NCBI GenBank assembly: GCA_964431545.1
Contig: CAYSLC010000010.1
Coordinates: 1 to 52,384, forward strand
Source: CAYSLC01 sp964431545
GTDB lineage: Bacteria; Desulfobacterota; Desulfobacteria; Desulfobacterales; JAABSP01
Length of the DNA stretch: 52,384 nucleotides
Direction: 5' to 3'
Positions 14,803 to 24,027 of the stretch are shown piece by piece (positions within the stretch are counted from its first letter, which is position 1; the number at the start of each line of letters is the position of its first letter). The notes beneath the pieces were generated by a model. The model was not told where the DNA came from. It saw only the letters and a list, made by a program, of their open reading frames with translations, and did no database searches. The translations under genes and the position numbers were made by a program.

Positions 14803-16404
14803 TCAGCCGGAGGAGCGGTCGATGTCGAGGATCATCTGGTCTCCCACGTAGCTCTTCCGCTCGCATCGGGTGATGCCCATGAGCTTTTTGGTCAGCATGC
14901 CGATGCGGTCCACCTGCTTGAGGATCCCCCTCGCCTTTCCATGGAGGGGATGGTCGTCGGGGACGTTCTTCAGAAGCAGTTCGGTGTAGCCGGAGAGGAT
15001 CTGGAGCGGCTGGTTGAGTTCGTGGCAGACGGCTCCGGCCACCTCGAGGATCCCCTGGAGCTTCTCCTTCTTCAGGTGTTCGGCCTCCATCTGGTGGTGC
15101 CAGATGGCGATGGCGTAGAGCGGGGCCAGGCGCTCGAGCACCACCCGATCCTCGGGGGCATACCCGTCGTCGGCGTCCATGACGGTGATCTGCCCGATGA
15201 GCCGGTCTCCGCCCTCCCGGACGGCCGCGGGAGCGGTGAGGTATCCCGACCGGGGGCGCTGTCCGGCGGGGAGGTAGGGGATGGCCGGCCCCGCCTCCGG
15301 ATCATTGGACAGGACCGGGCGCCTCCGCTCCAGGTGGTCGGCCCAGTCCCCCTCAAGGATCGGAATCGAGAAGGCGACCGGATCTACGAGTTCAGCCCTA
15401 TCCTCCCCCAGACCTCCGGCGAGGGCGTCCAGCCCGCCGGTATCCGGGTCGATGCGGCCCACGAACCCCCGGGGGCTGCGGGTGAGTTGGAGGGCGTACC
15501 GGAGCACGAGCCGTCCGATCTCCTCCAGGGTGTTGGTGGAGAGGATCGCCTCGGAGAGATCGGCCACGGCGGTGTTGATGTCCGACTGCCGCTTGAGGGC
15601 ACGGTCCGCCTCCCACTGGTCGGTGATGTCCCGGGAGATGACCACAACATGGGTCACCTCCCCGGCGGGGTTGATGTACGGATAGTAGACCACGGCGTAG
15701 AGCCGGGGGGGCCGGCCGTTGAACCGGAACCAAGCCTCATAGCTCACCTCCCGGCCCGTGAAGCAGCGGTCGAGATGCCCTTTGATGAGGGTCCGGAACA
15801 ATTCCTCGCCCCAGATCCGGGGGACGGTGGTCCCCACGATCTCCTCCCGGGGCCTGTCGTGGGCCCGGCAATAGGCGTCGTTGGCCGCCTCGTAGACGTA
15901 GTTCCGGTCGATGAGGGTCATGAACTCCCGGGACGTGTTGACGATGAACTCGTACTTGCGCCGAAAGTCTGCCAGGATCTTCTGCCCGGTGATGTCCCGG
16001 ACGGCGCCCACCACGTAGGGTCTGCCCGTTTCGGGATCCTCGACCCGGGTCCGCCGGGTGGAGACCGTCCGGGGCCGGTCGTCCCAGACCAGCCGGTCCT
16101 CGCTGATGTCCATCGCTCCCGTCTGTAGCACCATCGTTTCTTTCTCCCGAATGCGTTTCGCCTGTTCCGCGGAATAGAGATCGAAGTCGGTGCGGCCCAA
16201 AAGTTCCTCCCGGGGCCGCCCCATCAAATCCGCCAGCGCCTCGTTGACCAGGAAAAACCGCAGGTCTTGGTCCTTGACGTAGACGGCCGCATCGAGCCCG
16301 CCGATGAGGTGCTCGAAGAGACCCGGTTTCGGCTTCGACCGGGGCGTTCTCTCCCGCGGACGCTTCGGCCCGCCGGCGGCTCCGTATTTCGATCGTTCCG
16401 TCAT
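14803..16404 (-). CDS. PAS-PAS-GAF-HisKA signalling protein without a HATPase domain
   Basis: Encodes 533 residues, soluble. Domains in order: PAS (about 30-140, ending VVGAVRDITGQ), PAS (about 145-270, ending VVVISRDITDQ), GAF (about 285-435), then a HisKA dimerisation domain with the H-box CHELNQPLQILSGY; the phosphorylatable His is near 461. The protein stops after ITRCERKSYVGDQMILDIDRSSG, and no ATP-binding (HATPase_c) domain follows. The gspE-like gene ends only 4 bases beyond, so there is no room for a frameshifted remnant. From memory, similar HisKA-only proteins with a DID-type tail occur in Desulfobacterota. It cannot autophosphorylate alone; it may be a phosphorylation target or dimer partner. 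Start ATG has AAGGG upstream. Confidence 0.88.
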   Translation of the reverse strand: MTERSKYGAAGGPKRPRERTPRSKPKPGLFEHLIGGLDAAVYVKDQDLRFFLVNEALADLMGRPREELLGRTDFDLYSAEQAKRIREKETMVLQTGAMDISEDRLVWDDRPRTVSTRRTRVEDPETGRPYVVGAVRDITGQKILADFRRKYEFIVNTSREFMTLIDRNYVYEAANDAYCRAHDRPREEIVGTTVPRIWGEELFRTLIKGHLDRCFTGREVSYEAWFRFNGRPPRLYAVVYYPYINPAGEVTHVVVISRDITDQWEADRALKRQSDINTAVADLSEAILSTNTLEEIGRLVLRYALQLTRSPRGFVGRIDPDTGGLDALAGGLGEDRAELVDPVAFSIPILEGDWADHLERRRPVLSNDPEAGPAIPYLPAGQRPRSGYLTAPAAVREGGDRLIGQITVMDADDGYAPEDRVVLERLAPLYAIAIWHHQMEAEHLKKEKLQGILEVAGAVCHELNQPLQILSGYTELLLKNVPDDHPLHGKARGILKQVDRIGMLTKKLMGITRCERKSYVGDQMILDIDRSSG

Positions 16405-16468
16405 GATACCCTTCGGCCTGGAGGGGATTCGCGTTTCCGATGATGGTCTTATCCCATGGAATCGGGAA

Positions 16469-16516
16469 AGAAATCAATGGGATCAAGGATGTATTCGAAG
16501 GGTAGAGATATCCTAC
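16469..16516 (+). repeat. Dispersed repeat, copy A
   Basis: A 48-base element related to 35454-35500. Shared blocks in the same order are AATCAAT, TGTATTCG and a perfect 16-base end GTAGAGATATCCTACT (16501-16516). The end block is a near-palindrome, with GATATC flanked by GTAG and CTAC. The copy sits between the radical SAM gene and the PAS/HisKA gene and contains the radical SAM stop codon (16513-16515). Confidence 0.7.
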
Positions 16517-18267
16517 TTGGGGCAGGCCCCACAGATCCGGCAGCCGGCGTCCATGGGGCATGGGGGGGTCGGTTTTTCCCGAAGGGCCCGCCGGTACTCG
16601 GCCTTCAGGAAGGCCTTTGTCACGCCGTGGCCGAGGTGATCCCAGGGGAGCGGCTCGTCGAGGGACCGGGCCCGGAGGACGAACCCGTCCGTATCCATGG
16701 GGGATGCCTTGAGGGTTTTGGCCCAGTTGCCCCCGTTCCGCAGAGCCCCCTCCAGCAGATCGGCGACCCGCCGATCCCCCCTGGAGAGGAGGGCTTGGAC
16801 ATAGGCGTGCCGCGGGGATTCGGCCTTGAGGTCCACGTTGGCCAGGGGGCGCAGGCCGTCCCGGATGGTCCGGATCTTCCGCTTGAGTTCCCCGGGCGGC
16901 GCCATGGGGACCCACTGAAACGGTGTGAACGGCTTGGGGACGAAGCTGTTGAGGCTCACGGTGATCCGGCCGATGCGCCCCCGGGATCGGCTGGCGTCGA
17001 GAAAGCGTTCCTTGATCCGCCGGCAGAGCCGGACCACGGCCCCGACATCCTCGTCCGTCTCCGTGGGGAGCCCCACCATGAAGTAGAGCTTCAGGTTGAA
17101 GATCCCACGGCCGACCAGTCCGGCCACGGCCCGGAGGATCCGGTCCTCGTCCATCCCCTTGTTGATCACCCGGCGCATCCGCTCGGAACCCGCGTCGGGG
17201 GCGATGGTGGCGGTCTTCACCCCGCTTCGGACCAGGGCGTCCATGAGGGCGTCGGCCCGGGGGTCGTCCTCGGCCAGGGCATCGGCCCGGAGGGAGCTGA
17301 AGGAGAGGCGAACGCCCCGCTCCCCGGCGCTCCGGCAGATCTCCTCCAGGCCGGGATGGTCGGAGACCGCGGCGCCCACCAGCCCCACCCGAGGGGCGAG
17401 GGATGCGCCCTCGGCCAGGCGATCGAGGACCGGTTCCAGCGGCCGGAACCGGGGGGGACGGTAGATGTACCCGGCGCCGCAGAACCGGCACCCATGGGGA
17501 CACCCCCGCCCCACCTCGATGAGGAAGCTGTCGTCGAACACCGTATGGGGGGTCACCACGGCGCTGCAGACGGGGGGGGCCTTGCCGCCGGGATCGGCGG
17601 GAATGTCGATGCGCCGGGGGAGATCCTCCCGGGTCGGCACCATTTCCACCAGGATGCCGCCCTCCGCGTAAACGGGCTCGTACAGTCGAGGCACGTAGAC
17701 GCCCGGAACTTTCGGTGCGAGTTCGAGGAGCCACCGTTCCCTTGAACGATCCCCCAGGGTCCGGCAGGCGTCGAGGAACGGGCCGAGGGAGGTCTCCGCC
17801 TCCCCCATGAGGAACAGATCCACAAACGGGGCGATGGGCTCGGGGTTGAGCATGCAGGCGACGCCCCCCGCCATCACCAGGGGATGGGCACCATCCCGCT
17901 TCCGGGTGCGCGGGGGGATCCCGGACCGCCGGAGGAGGTCCGGCACGTTGAGGTAGTCGCTTTCAAAGGAGACCGAGAAGGCGACGATGTCGAACCGGCC
18001 CAGGGGAAGCCCGCTCTCCAGGCTCCGGACGGTTCCGCCGTCCGATCCGGAATCCGGGAGAAACGCCCGCTCGCAGAGGATCTCCGGGGATCCTCTCAGG
18101 ATCCGGAAAACAGCCTGGTATCCGAGGTTCGACATGCCCAGGCGGTAGTGGTTGGGAAAGACAAGCGCCACCCGGATGGAATCCCGGCGGACGGGCCCGT
18201 GGGGGAGCAGGGAACGTTCGGCCTCCAGCAGGGACCGGGACGGCGTATCAGGAGGTCGCCGCGCCAT
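16513..18267 (-). CDS. B12-binding-type radical SAM protein
   Basis: Encodes 584 residues. An N-terminal cobalamin-binding-like Rossmann region (about 30-200) contains VALVFPNHYRLGMSNLGYQ and VMAGGVACMLNPEPIAPFVDLFLMGE. The radical SAM core follows with CPHGCRFCGAGYIYRPPR, whose three Cys bind the [4Fe-4S] cluster, and later PDAGSERMRRVINKGM and LKLYFMVGLPTETDEDV. The C-terminus has CPMDAGCRICGAC, which could hold another metal site. This matches the widespread uncharacterised radical SAM family often found fused to or near DUF2344 proteins; the substrate is unknown. It follows ftsZ by 65 bases with a hairpin between. No clear ribosome-binding site supports the start. Confidence 0.85.
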   Translation of the reverse strand: MARRPPDTPSRSLLEAERSLLPHGPVRRDSIRVALVFPNHYRLGMSNLGYQAVFRILRGSPEILCERAFLPDSGSDGGTVRSLESGLPLGRFDIVAFSVSFESDYLNVPDLLRRSGIPPRTRKRDGAHPLVMAGGVACMLNPEPIAPFVDLFLMGEAETSLGPFLDACRTLGDRSRERWLLELAPKVPGVYVPRLYEPVYAEGGILVEMVPTREDLPRRIDIPADPGGKAPPVCSAVVTPHTVFDDSFLIEVGRGCPHGCRFCGAGYIYRPPRFRPLEPVLDRLAEGASLAPRVGLVGAAVSDHPGLEEICRSAGERGVRLSFSSLRADALAEDDPRADALMDALVRSGVKTATIAPDAGSERMRRVINKGMDEDRILRAVAGLVGRGIFNLKLYFMVGLPTETDEDVGAVVRLCRRIKERFLDASRSRGRIGRITVSLNSFVPKPFTPFQWVPMAPPGELKRKIRTIRDGLRPLANVDLKAESPRHAYVQALLSRGDRRVADLLEGALRNGGNWAKTLKASPMDTDGFVLRARSLDEPLPWDHLGHGVTKAFLKAEYRRALREKPTPPCPMDAGCRICGACPK

Positions 18268-18294
18268 GGACCGTGGCGGGACCGGCGGGGGAAA

Positions 18295-18326
18295 GCGGCG
18301 GGGCCTGGGGGGTCACGCCCCGCCGC
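18295..18326 (-). terminator. Probable terminator after ftsZ
   Basis: On the minus strand, GCGGCGGGG and CCCCGCCGC (18318-18326 and 18295-18303) pair perfectly over 9 bases around a 14-base loop, followed by TTTCCCCC. It is a stable GC stem but has a poor U tract. It lies between ftsZ and the radical SAM gene and may end or attenuate the dcw transcript. Confidence 0.45.
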
Positions 18327-18332
18327 CGAAAA

Positions 18333-19520
18333 TCAATCCGCCTTCTTTCTAAGGAAGGTGGGAATGTCCAGATCGTTGTTGTCGATCTCCATGCCCTTGG
18401 GGCCTCGGTAGGGGGCATCGATGTTCTCGCTCTTCTCCGCCTCCTTCCGGCGCAGGAACGTCGGCTCTTCGTAATCGGGCGCCTTCTCCCGCTGGGCGGC
18501 CTCCCTGGCTTTGCGTTGAAAGGGGTGGACCCGCTGGTGTTTTTCGGGCAGGGCGCTTCCCGGGCCGGCGCCGATGCCGGTGGCGATGACGGTCACCCGC
18601 ATCTCGTCCCCGAGGTCGTCGTCGATGACCGCGCCCCAGATGATCTCGGCCTCCTCGCCCACCTCGGTGTAGATCCGCTCCGACGCCTCGGTCATCTCCT
18701 CCATGGTCAGATCGCTGGAGCTGGTGATGTTCATGAGCACCGCCTTGGCGCCGGAGATGGAGAGGTCCTCCAGAAGCGGATGGGAGATGGCCCGTTCCGC
18801 CGCCTCCACGGACCGGTTCTCCCCGTCGGCGATGCCGATGCCCATGATGGCCATGCCGGCCTGGGACATGATCGTCTTGACGTCGGCGAAGTCGAGGTTG
18901 ACCAGCCCGGGCATCAGGATGAGATCGGTGATCCCCTTCACCGAGTGGAGGAGGATCTCGTCGGCTTTTTTGAACATCTCGATCATGGTCGCGTTCTTGG
19001 AGGCGAGCCCCCGAAGCCGGTCGTTGGGGATGGTGATCACCGTGTCGGCCACCGATTTGAGTTCTTCGAGCCCCTCCTCGGCCTGGCGGAGACGCTTTCG
19101 TCCCTCGAAGGAGAAGGGCTTGGTCACCACCGCGACGGTCAGCGATCCGAGTTCCTTGCAGATTTCCGCGATCACCGGGGCGGCCCCCGTTCCGGTGCCC
19201 CCGCCGAAGCCGGCGGTGATGAAGACCATGTGGCTGTCCTTCAGGGCGTTCCGGATGGCCTCCGCGTTCTCCCGGGCCGCCTCCCGGCCGATCTGGGGGT
19301 TGGCGCCCGCGCCGAGCCCCTCGGTGAGCTTGTCCCCGATCTGGAGCTTGTTCTGAGCCTTGGAGATCTCCAGCGCCTGGATGTCCGTGTTGGCTACGAT
19401 GAAGTTGACCCCCTGGAGATTGGAATCGATCATGTTATTGACCGCGTTTCCGCCGGCGCCGCCCACGCCGATCACTTTGATCTTGGCGGATTTTCCATTT
19501 TTTTCTACGTAACTGAACAT
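18333..19520 (-). CDS. ftsZ: Cell division GTPase FtsZ
   Basis: Encodes 395 residues from ATG 19520 (MFSYVEKNGKSAKIKVIGVGG). It polymerises into the Z ring with GTP. Seen: GGAGGNAVNNM, the tubulin signature GGGTGTG at 106-112, the T7-loop region NLDFADV, a variable linker and the C-terminal peptide DIPTFLRKKAD that binds FtsA. The frame is open to 19586, but AGGAGGT at 19529-19535, 8 bases upstream of 19520, fixes this start. It is the last gene of the dcw cluster, 79 bases after ftsA. Confidence 0.97.
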   Translation of the reverse strand: MFSYVEKNGKSAKIKVIGVGGAGGNAVNNMIDSNLQGVNFIVANTDIQALEISKAQNKLQIGDKLTEGLGAGANPQIGREAARENAEAIRNALKDSHMVFITAGFGGGTGTGAAPVIAEICKELGSLTVAVVTKPFSFEGRKRLRQAEEGLEELKSVADTVITIPNDRLRGLASKNATMIEMFKKADEILLHSVKGITDLILMPGLVNLDFADVKTIMSQAGMAIMGIGIADGENRSVEAAERAISHPLLEDLSISGAKAVLMNITSSSDLTMEEMTEASERIYTEVGEEAEIIWGAVIDDDLGDEMRVTVIATGIGAGPGSALPEKHQRVHPFQRKAREAAQREKAPDYEEPTFLRRKEAEKSENIDAPYRGPKGMEIDNNDLDIPTFLRKKAD

Positions 19521-19599
19521 CTTATTCCACCTCCTAAGATAGAGAAACTTCCCCATTTTTGACCCGTTGGGGGTAGCGTAGCCCAATTTGTTTTTGAGG

Positions 19600-20826
19600 T
19601 CAAATGATATCTTTGAACCACCGTTTCATGCGGTTCATCACGCGGTTGAAGATATTTGCGTCCCGGATCCGAAACTTTTTGGCGGTCTGATTCCGGGCCC
19701 CGAAGAGGACCAGACCCACCCCCGTGGCGTACATGGGGTTGTTCACCACATCCACCAGCCCGCCGATGCCCCGGGGGGTTCCCAGGCGGGTGGGCAGATT
19801 GAAGATCGACTCGGCGATGTCGGTGACCCCGTCCAGGAGGGCGGAGCCGCCGGTGACCACCAGCCCCGAGGACATCACGTTCTCCATCCCGGAACGGTAG
19901 ATCTCCCGGTGGATCAGGGTGAAGATCTCCTCCATCCTCGGCTCGAGGATCTCGGCCAGGATCTGCCGGGAGAGGCGGCGGGGCTTGCGCCCTCCCATGC
20001 CCGGCACCTCGATGGTGGTCTCCCCGTCGACACTCCTCGACAGACAGGTTCCGTGCTTCTTCTTGATGTTCTCCGCCTCGGCCAGGGGGGCCCGGAGGCC
20101 GATGGCGATGTCGTTGGTCATGTTGTACCCGCCCAGGGCCAGCACGAAGGTGTGTTTGATGTTCTTGTTGGAGAAGATGGCCAGGTCGGTGGTTCCGCCC
20201 CCCAGGTCGATGAGGGCCGCCCCCAGCTCCTTCTCCTCGTCGGCCAGGACCGCCTCGCCGGAGGCCAGGGACTCCAGGACGATGTCGCAGACATCGAGCC
20301 CCGCCCGGTTGGCGCACTTGACGATGTTGTGGGCCGAGGTCACCGCTCCCGTGACGATGTGGACCTTCGCCTCCAGACGAACCGCGGCCATGCCCACGGG
20401 GTCGAGGATCCCCGGCTGATCGTCCACGATGAACTCCTGGGGAAGAACATGGATCACCTCCCGGTCCATGGGGATCGCCACGGCCCGGGCCGCGTCGATC
20501 ACCCGGTCCACGTCGTGCTGGGTGATCTCCTTTCCCTTGATGGCGATGATCCCCCGGCTGTTGAACCCGGTGATGTGGCCGCCGGCGATGCCGGCATAGA
20601 CCGAGGAGATCTCGCACCCCGCCATCAGCTCGGCGTCCTCGACGGCCTTTTTGATCGACTGGACCGTCGATTCGATGTTGACCACCACCCCCTTGCGGAG
20701 CCCGATGGACGGATGGGTCCCGATGCCGATGATGTTGATATCGTTGCCGCTCACCTCCCCCACGACGGCGCATATCTTGGTGGTGCCGATGTCCAGCCCG
20801 ACAATGATCTCTTCCTGTCCATGCAC
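19600..20826 (-). CDS. ftsA: Cell division protein FtsA
   Basis: Encodes 408 residues, an actin-like ATPase that tethers FtsZ to the membrane and recruits later division proteins. Seen: the phosphate-1 motif GLDIGTTKICAVVGE at the N-terminus, an SHS2 1C domain (about 85-165), phosphate-2 ALIDLGGGTTDLAIF, the adenosine motif VVTGGSALLDGV, and a C-terminal amphipathic helix (VMNRMKRWFKDII) expected to bind the membrane. The start is 1 base after the ftsQ stop, which suggests coupling. Confidence 0.97.
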   Translation of the reverse strand: MHGQEEIIVGLDIGTTKICAVVGEVSGNDINIIGIGTHPSIGLRKGVVVNIESTVQSIKKAVEDAELMAGCEISSVYAGIAGGHITGFNSRGIIAIKGKEITQHDVDRVIDAARAVAIPMDREVIHVLPQEFIVDDQPGILDPVGMAAVRLEAKVHIVTGAVTSAHNIVKCANRAGLDVCDIVLESLASGEAVLADEEKELGAALIDLGGGTTDLAIFSNKNIKHTFVLALGGYNMTNDIAIGLRAPLAEAENIKKKHGTCLSRSVDGETTIEVPGMGGRKPRRLSRQILAEILEPRMEEIFTLIHREIYRSGMENVMSSGLVVTGGSALLDGVTDIAESIFNLPTRLGTPRGIGGLVDVVNNPMYATGVGLVLFGARNQTAKKFRIRDANIFNRVMNRMKRWFKDII

Positions 20827-20827
20827 G

Positions 20828-21700
20828 TCAAACCTCCTTCCGACCGCCGTCGGATGATTCGGTGGTCCCCGGGTCCACCACGATTCGATCCAGATTGTTC
20901 AGATCGATGGAATCCATCGCAAATTGGGAACCGCTCTCCTGTAAGTAGGCGATAATCTCTTTCAACCGGTCCAGCTTTCCCGTGTAATCCGTAAATCCCA
21001 TGCGGATCTCCTTCAAGGGGATCTGGGACGTCTCCTTCGGAAACAGGGTGATCCCCATCTCCGGATCGACCTCGATGCGGCGCACCTGCCCGTTGGCGAC
21101 CACCGCCCCCTCCCGCCGTCCCAGGACGAGCAACCGCAAAACGGCCGAGAAGGCCTTGCTCGGCGGCCGGCCGCCCACCGGAATGTCGGCGTACCCCAGT
21201 CCGGTCACCTCGGGGAGCCCTTCGGGGTCGCCGGGCCCGGCCTCCTTGAATACGATTCCCTCGGCATCGATGAGAAACCGCCTTCCCAGATCGAACACCC
21301 CCAGGGCCCGGTGCTCCTCGAGCCCCACATGGAGCCCGGAGGGCAGTTCCCGCCGGACCTCGGCGTCCGCGATCCACGGATGGGCCAAAAGCCGCTTCCG
21401 GGCCAGGGTCAGGTTGACGGAGAGGATATTGGCGGCGGGTTCGATGCCCGCCTGCTCCAGGGCCGCCTTCCGGGTCACCTGCCCGCAGCCGGTGACCGCG
21501 ATGTGCTCGGCGGCAAAATAACCGCTCTGTGTGGTGATGTCGAAGAGAAGCAGGAAAACCACGCTCAGACCGGCCACCATCAGCGAGACGCCAATGACCC
21601 GGAACACGGTCCGGACGGCCCGGGCCAGCGACTCCCGGTCGGTGAGGAACCGCCTCCGGTAGACGTTCTTCCGAATGGTTTTCGATTTAGTCTCCGACAA
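20828..21700 (-). CDS. ftsQ: Cell division protein FtsQ/DivIB
   Basis: Encodes 290 residues. A basic cytoplasmic N-terminus (RKNVYRRRF) precedes one transmembrane helix (about 32-54), then a POTRA domain (FAAEHIAVTGCGQVTRKAALEQAGI) and the FtsQ beta domain (HPWIADAEVRRELPSGLHVGLEEHRALGVF). It links FtsL/FtsB and the septal synthase to FtsA/FtsZ. Its start overlaps the end of murB by 14 bases. The ddl gene often found between murB and ftsQ is absent. Confidence 0.94.
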   Translation of the reverse strand: MSETKSKTIRKNVYRRRFLTDRESLARAVRTVFRVIGVSLMVAGLSVVFLLLFDITTQSGYFAAEHIAVTGCGQVTRKAALEQAGIEPAANILSVNLTLARKRLLAHPWIADAEVRRELPSGLHVGLEEHRALGVFDLGRRFLIDAEGIVFKEAGPGDPEGLPEVTGLGYADIPVGGRPPSKAFSAVLRLLVLGRREGAVVANGQVRRIEVDPEMGITLFPKETSQIPLKEIRMGFTDYTGKLDRLKEIIAYLQESGSQFAMDSIDLNNLDRIVVDPGTTESSDGGRKEV

Positions 21701-22631
21701 TCCGGACCTCCGGCTCCAGGACCACGTCGAACCGGCGGTGGACGGTCTCCCGCACCTTGTCCATCAGGCGGAAGACCTCCCCGGCCGCGGCCGTTCCCCG
21801 GTTGACGATGAAATTGGCATGTTTTTCCGATACCTGGGCGTCCCCCACGGAACACCCCTTGAGTCCGGCCCGGTCGATGAGCTGCCCGGCGCTCGGCCCG
21901 GACGGCGGGTTTTTGAAAAAACATCCGGCGCTCCGGACCCCCTTCGGCTGGGCGGCCCACCGCCCCAGCAAAATCCCCCGGGCCCGTTCGCGGATCGCCT
22001 CCGGGCCCGCCCCGCATCCAGGAAAATCGAATCGTCCCCCCAGGATCACGGCTTCATCGAGATCCGCGAGTCCGGGGACCTCCAGGGATCGGTACCCGAA
22101 CCGCAGGTCCTTTCCGAGGATCTCTTCGATCTTTCCCGACGGCCAAAGGAGGGTCACCGACCGGATCACCTCCGAGATCGAACCGAGCGCCGTGCCGGCG
22201 TTCATGCGGATCGCCCCCCCCACTGAACCGGGGATCCCCAACAGGGGAAGCATCCGGTCCGACCCCCGCCGGATGGCGAGGGCGCACAGGGCCCCCAGCC
22301 CCACGCCGGCCATGGCGGTCGCCCGGACCCCGTCCCCCTCCCCCGGCGCGAGGGCGGTCTCCCCCAGGCAGTTCCGGGTGGCGATCACCACCCGGGAGGT
22401 CCCGCCGTCGGGGACCAGCAGGTTGGTCCCCCTGCCGAGCAGCAGGCGGCCGACGCCCCGGGAGCGGAGGCCGCCGGTGAGCGACAGCAGCTGTCCGGTG
22501 TTCTCCGGGACCGCCAGGGCCGCCGCGGGTCCCCCCACCCGCAAGGAGGTATGCCGGGCCATGGGTTCGTCAAATCTTACATTCCCGTCGAGAAATTTTG
22601 CAAGCCATTTCTTGGTGCGGGGGTCAAGCAT
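21687..22631 (-). CDS. murB: UDP-N-acetylenolpyruvoylglucosamine reductase MurB
   Basis: Encodes 314 residues. It reduces UDP-GlcNAc-enolpyruvate to UDP-MurNAc with NADPH and FAD. Seen: the FAD-binding region (HTSLRVGGPAAALAVPEN, LGRGTNLLVPDGG), PLLGIPGSVGGAIRMNAG, and the catalytic region SAGCFFKNPPSGPSAGQLID. A Cys occupies the place of the Ser that donates the proton in E. coli; Cys is common at this site in type II MurB. The final Glu motif is VLEPEVRIVG. It overlaps murC by 8 bases and ftsQ by 14. Confidence 0.95.
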   Translation of the reverse strand: MLDPRTKKWLAKFLDGNVRFDEPMARHTSLRVGGPAAALAVPENTGQLLSLTGGLRSRGVGRLLLGRGTNLLVPDGGTSRVVIATRNCLGETALAPGEGDGVRATAMAGVGLGALCALAIRRGSDRMLPLLGIPGSVGGAIRMNAGTALGSISEVIRSVTLLWPSGKIEEILGKDLRFGYRSLEVPGLADLDEAVILGGRFDFPGCGAGPEAIRERARGILLGRWAAQPKGVRSAGCFFKNPPSGPSAGQLIDRAGLKGCSVGDAQVSEKHANFIVNRGTAAAGEVFRLMDKVRETVHRRFDVVLEPEVRIVGD

Positions 22632-23988
22632 CGAGGTAGGACTCGCCGATCCGGTGGACGTCCCCGGCCCCGAGGGTGAGCAGGACGTCCCCCGGCTTGA
22701 GGATCTCCTTCAAGCGGCCGATGGTTTCCGGAAAATCCGCGACACAGAAGACCTCCCGGTGGCCGTGGGAACGGATCTCCCGGCAGAGATCCGCGTTGGT
22801 GGGACAGTCGATGGCGGCCTCGCCGGCCGAATAGACGGGCAAAACCAGAAGAAGGTCCGACTGGTAGAAGGCCCGGGTGAACTCGTCGAAGAGGGCCTTT
22901 GTCCGGGAGAACCGATGGGGCTGGAAGACCACGACGATCCGCCGGCCCCGCCACCCCTCCTGGGCCGCCTGGAGGGTGGTCTTGATCTCGGTGGGATGGT
23001 GGCCGTAGTCGTCCACCACCGTCACCCCGTCCCGTTCCCCCTTTATCTCCATCCGCCGCTGGACCCCCTCGATGGTCTCCAGGGCCGACCGGACGGTGGC
23101 AAAGGGGATGTCCAGCTCCATCCCCACCACGATGCTGGCCAGGGCGTTTTGCACATTGTGCATCCCCGGCAGATTGAGGACCACCTCGCCGAGGCATTCG
23201 TCCATGCGGTGGACCGTGAACCGGCTCTTGAGCCCGGAAAAGGAGATGTCCCTGGCCTGGAAATCGGCCTGGGCGCTGAGCCCATAGGTGGTGAACCGTT
23301 TTTCGATCCGGGGGATCAGGTCCTGGACCGCCTCGTTGTCCAGGCAGAGCACCGCGGTGCCATAGAAAGGGATCCGCTGGATGAAATCGAGGAAGACCTC
23401 CTTGATCTCGTCGATATCCTTGTAGAAGTCGAGATGCTCCCGGTCGATGTTGGTCACCACGGCCAGGGTGGGGGAGTATTTCAGAAACGAGCCGTCGCTC
23501 TCATCCGCCTCGGCCACGATGAAGTCCCCTCCCCCGAGCACGGCGTTGGCGCCGATGGACTTGAGCTTCCCCCCGATCACCACGGTGGGGTCGTACCCCC
23601 CCGCCCCCAGCACCGATGCGACGATGGAGGTGGTGGTGGTCTTTCCGTGGGCCCCGGCCACGGCCACGCTGTATTTGAGCCGCATCAACTCGGCCAGCAT
23701 CTCGGCCCGGGGGATCACGGGGACCCCGTCCCGCCTTGCGGCGACCACCTCGGGATTGTCCGGGTGGACGGCCGAGGAGGTGACCACCACATCGGCCCCC
23801 GTTATATGGTCCTCGTGGTGGCCCTCGAAGATGGCCCCGCCCACGGCCCGCAGATGTTGGGTGATCTCCGACCGCCGCAGGTCCGACCCGGAGACCTGGT
23901 AGCCGAGGTTGAGGAGCAGCTCGGCGATGCCGCTCATGCCGATGCCGCCGATGCCCACAAAGTGGATCCGGTATTTCTTATGGTACAT
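22624..23988 (-). CDS. murC: UDP-N-acetylmuramate--L-alanine ligase MurC
   Basis: Encodes 454 residues. It adds L-Ala to UDP-MurNAc with ATP. Seen: the N-terminal UDP-binding fold (IHFVGIGGIGMSGIAELL), the P-loop AHGKTTTTS, the EADESDGSFLKYSPTLAVVTNID segment, YGHHPTEIKTTLQAA of the C-terminal domain, and VFQPHRFSRTK. All typical catalytic motifs look present. It lies 39 bases after murG. Confidence 0.97.
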   Translation of the reverse strand: MYHKKYRIHFVGIGGIGMSGIAELLLNLGYQVSGSDLRRSEITQHLRAVGGAIFEGHHEDHITGADVVVTSSAVHPDNPEVVAARRDGVPVIPRAEMLAELMRLKYSVAVAGAHGKTTTTSIVASVLGAGGYDPTVVIGGKLKSIGANAVLGGGDFIVAEADESDGSFLKYSPTLAVVTNIDREHLDFYKDIDEIKEVFLDFIQRIPFYGTAVLCLDNEAVQDLIPRIEKRFTTYGLSAQADFQARDISFSGLKSRFTVHRMDECLGEVVLNLPGMHNVQNALASIVVGMELDIPFATVRSALETIEGVQRRMEIKGERDGVTVVDDYGHHPTEIKTTLQAAQEGWRGRRIVVVFQPHRFSRTKALFDEFTRAFYQSDLLLVLPVYSAGEAAIDCPTNADLCREIRSHGHREVFCVADFPETIGRLKEILKPGDVLLTLGAGDVHRIGESYLDA

Positions 23989-24027
23989 GGGTTCTTTCCT
24001 TGGCGGTTCCCAAGGGGCCGCCCCGTG

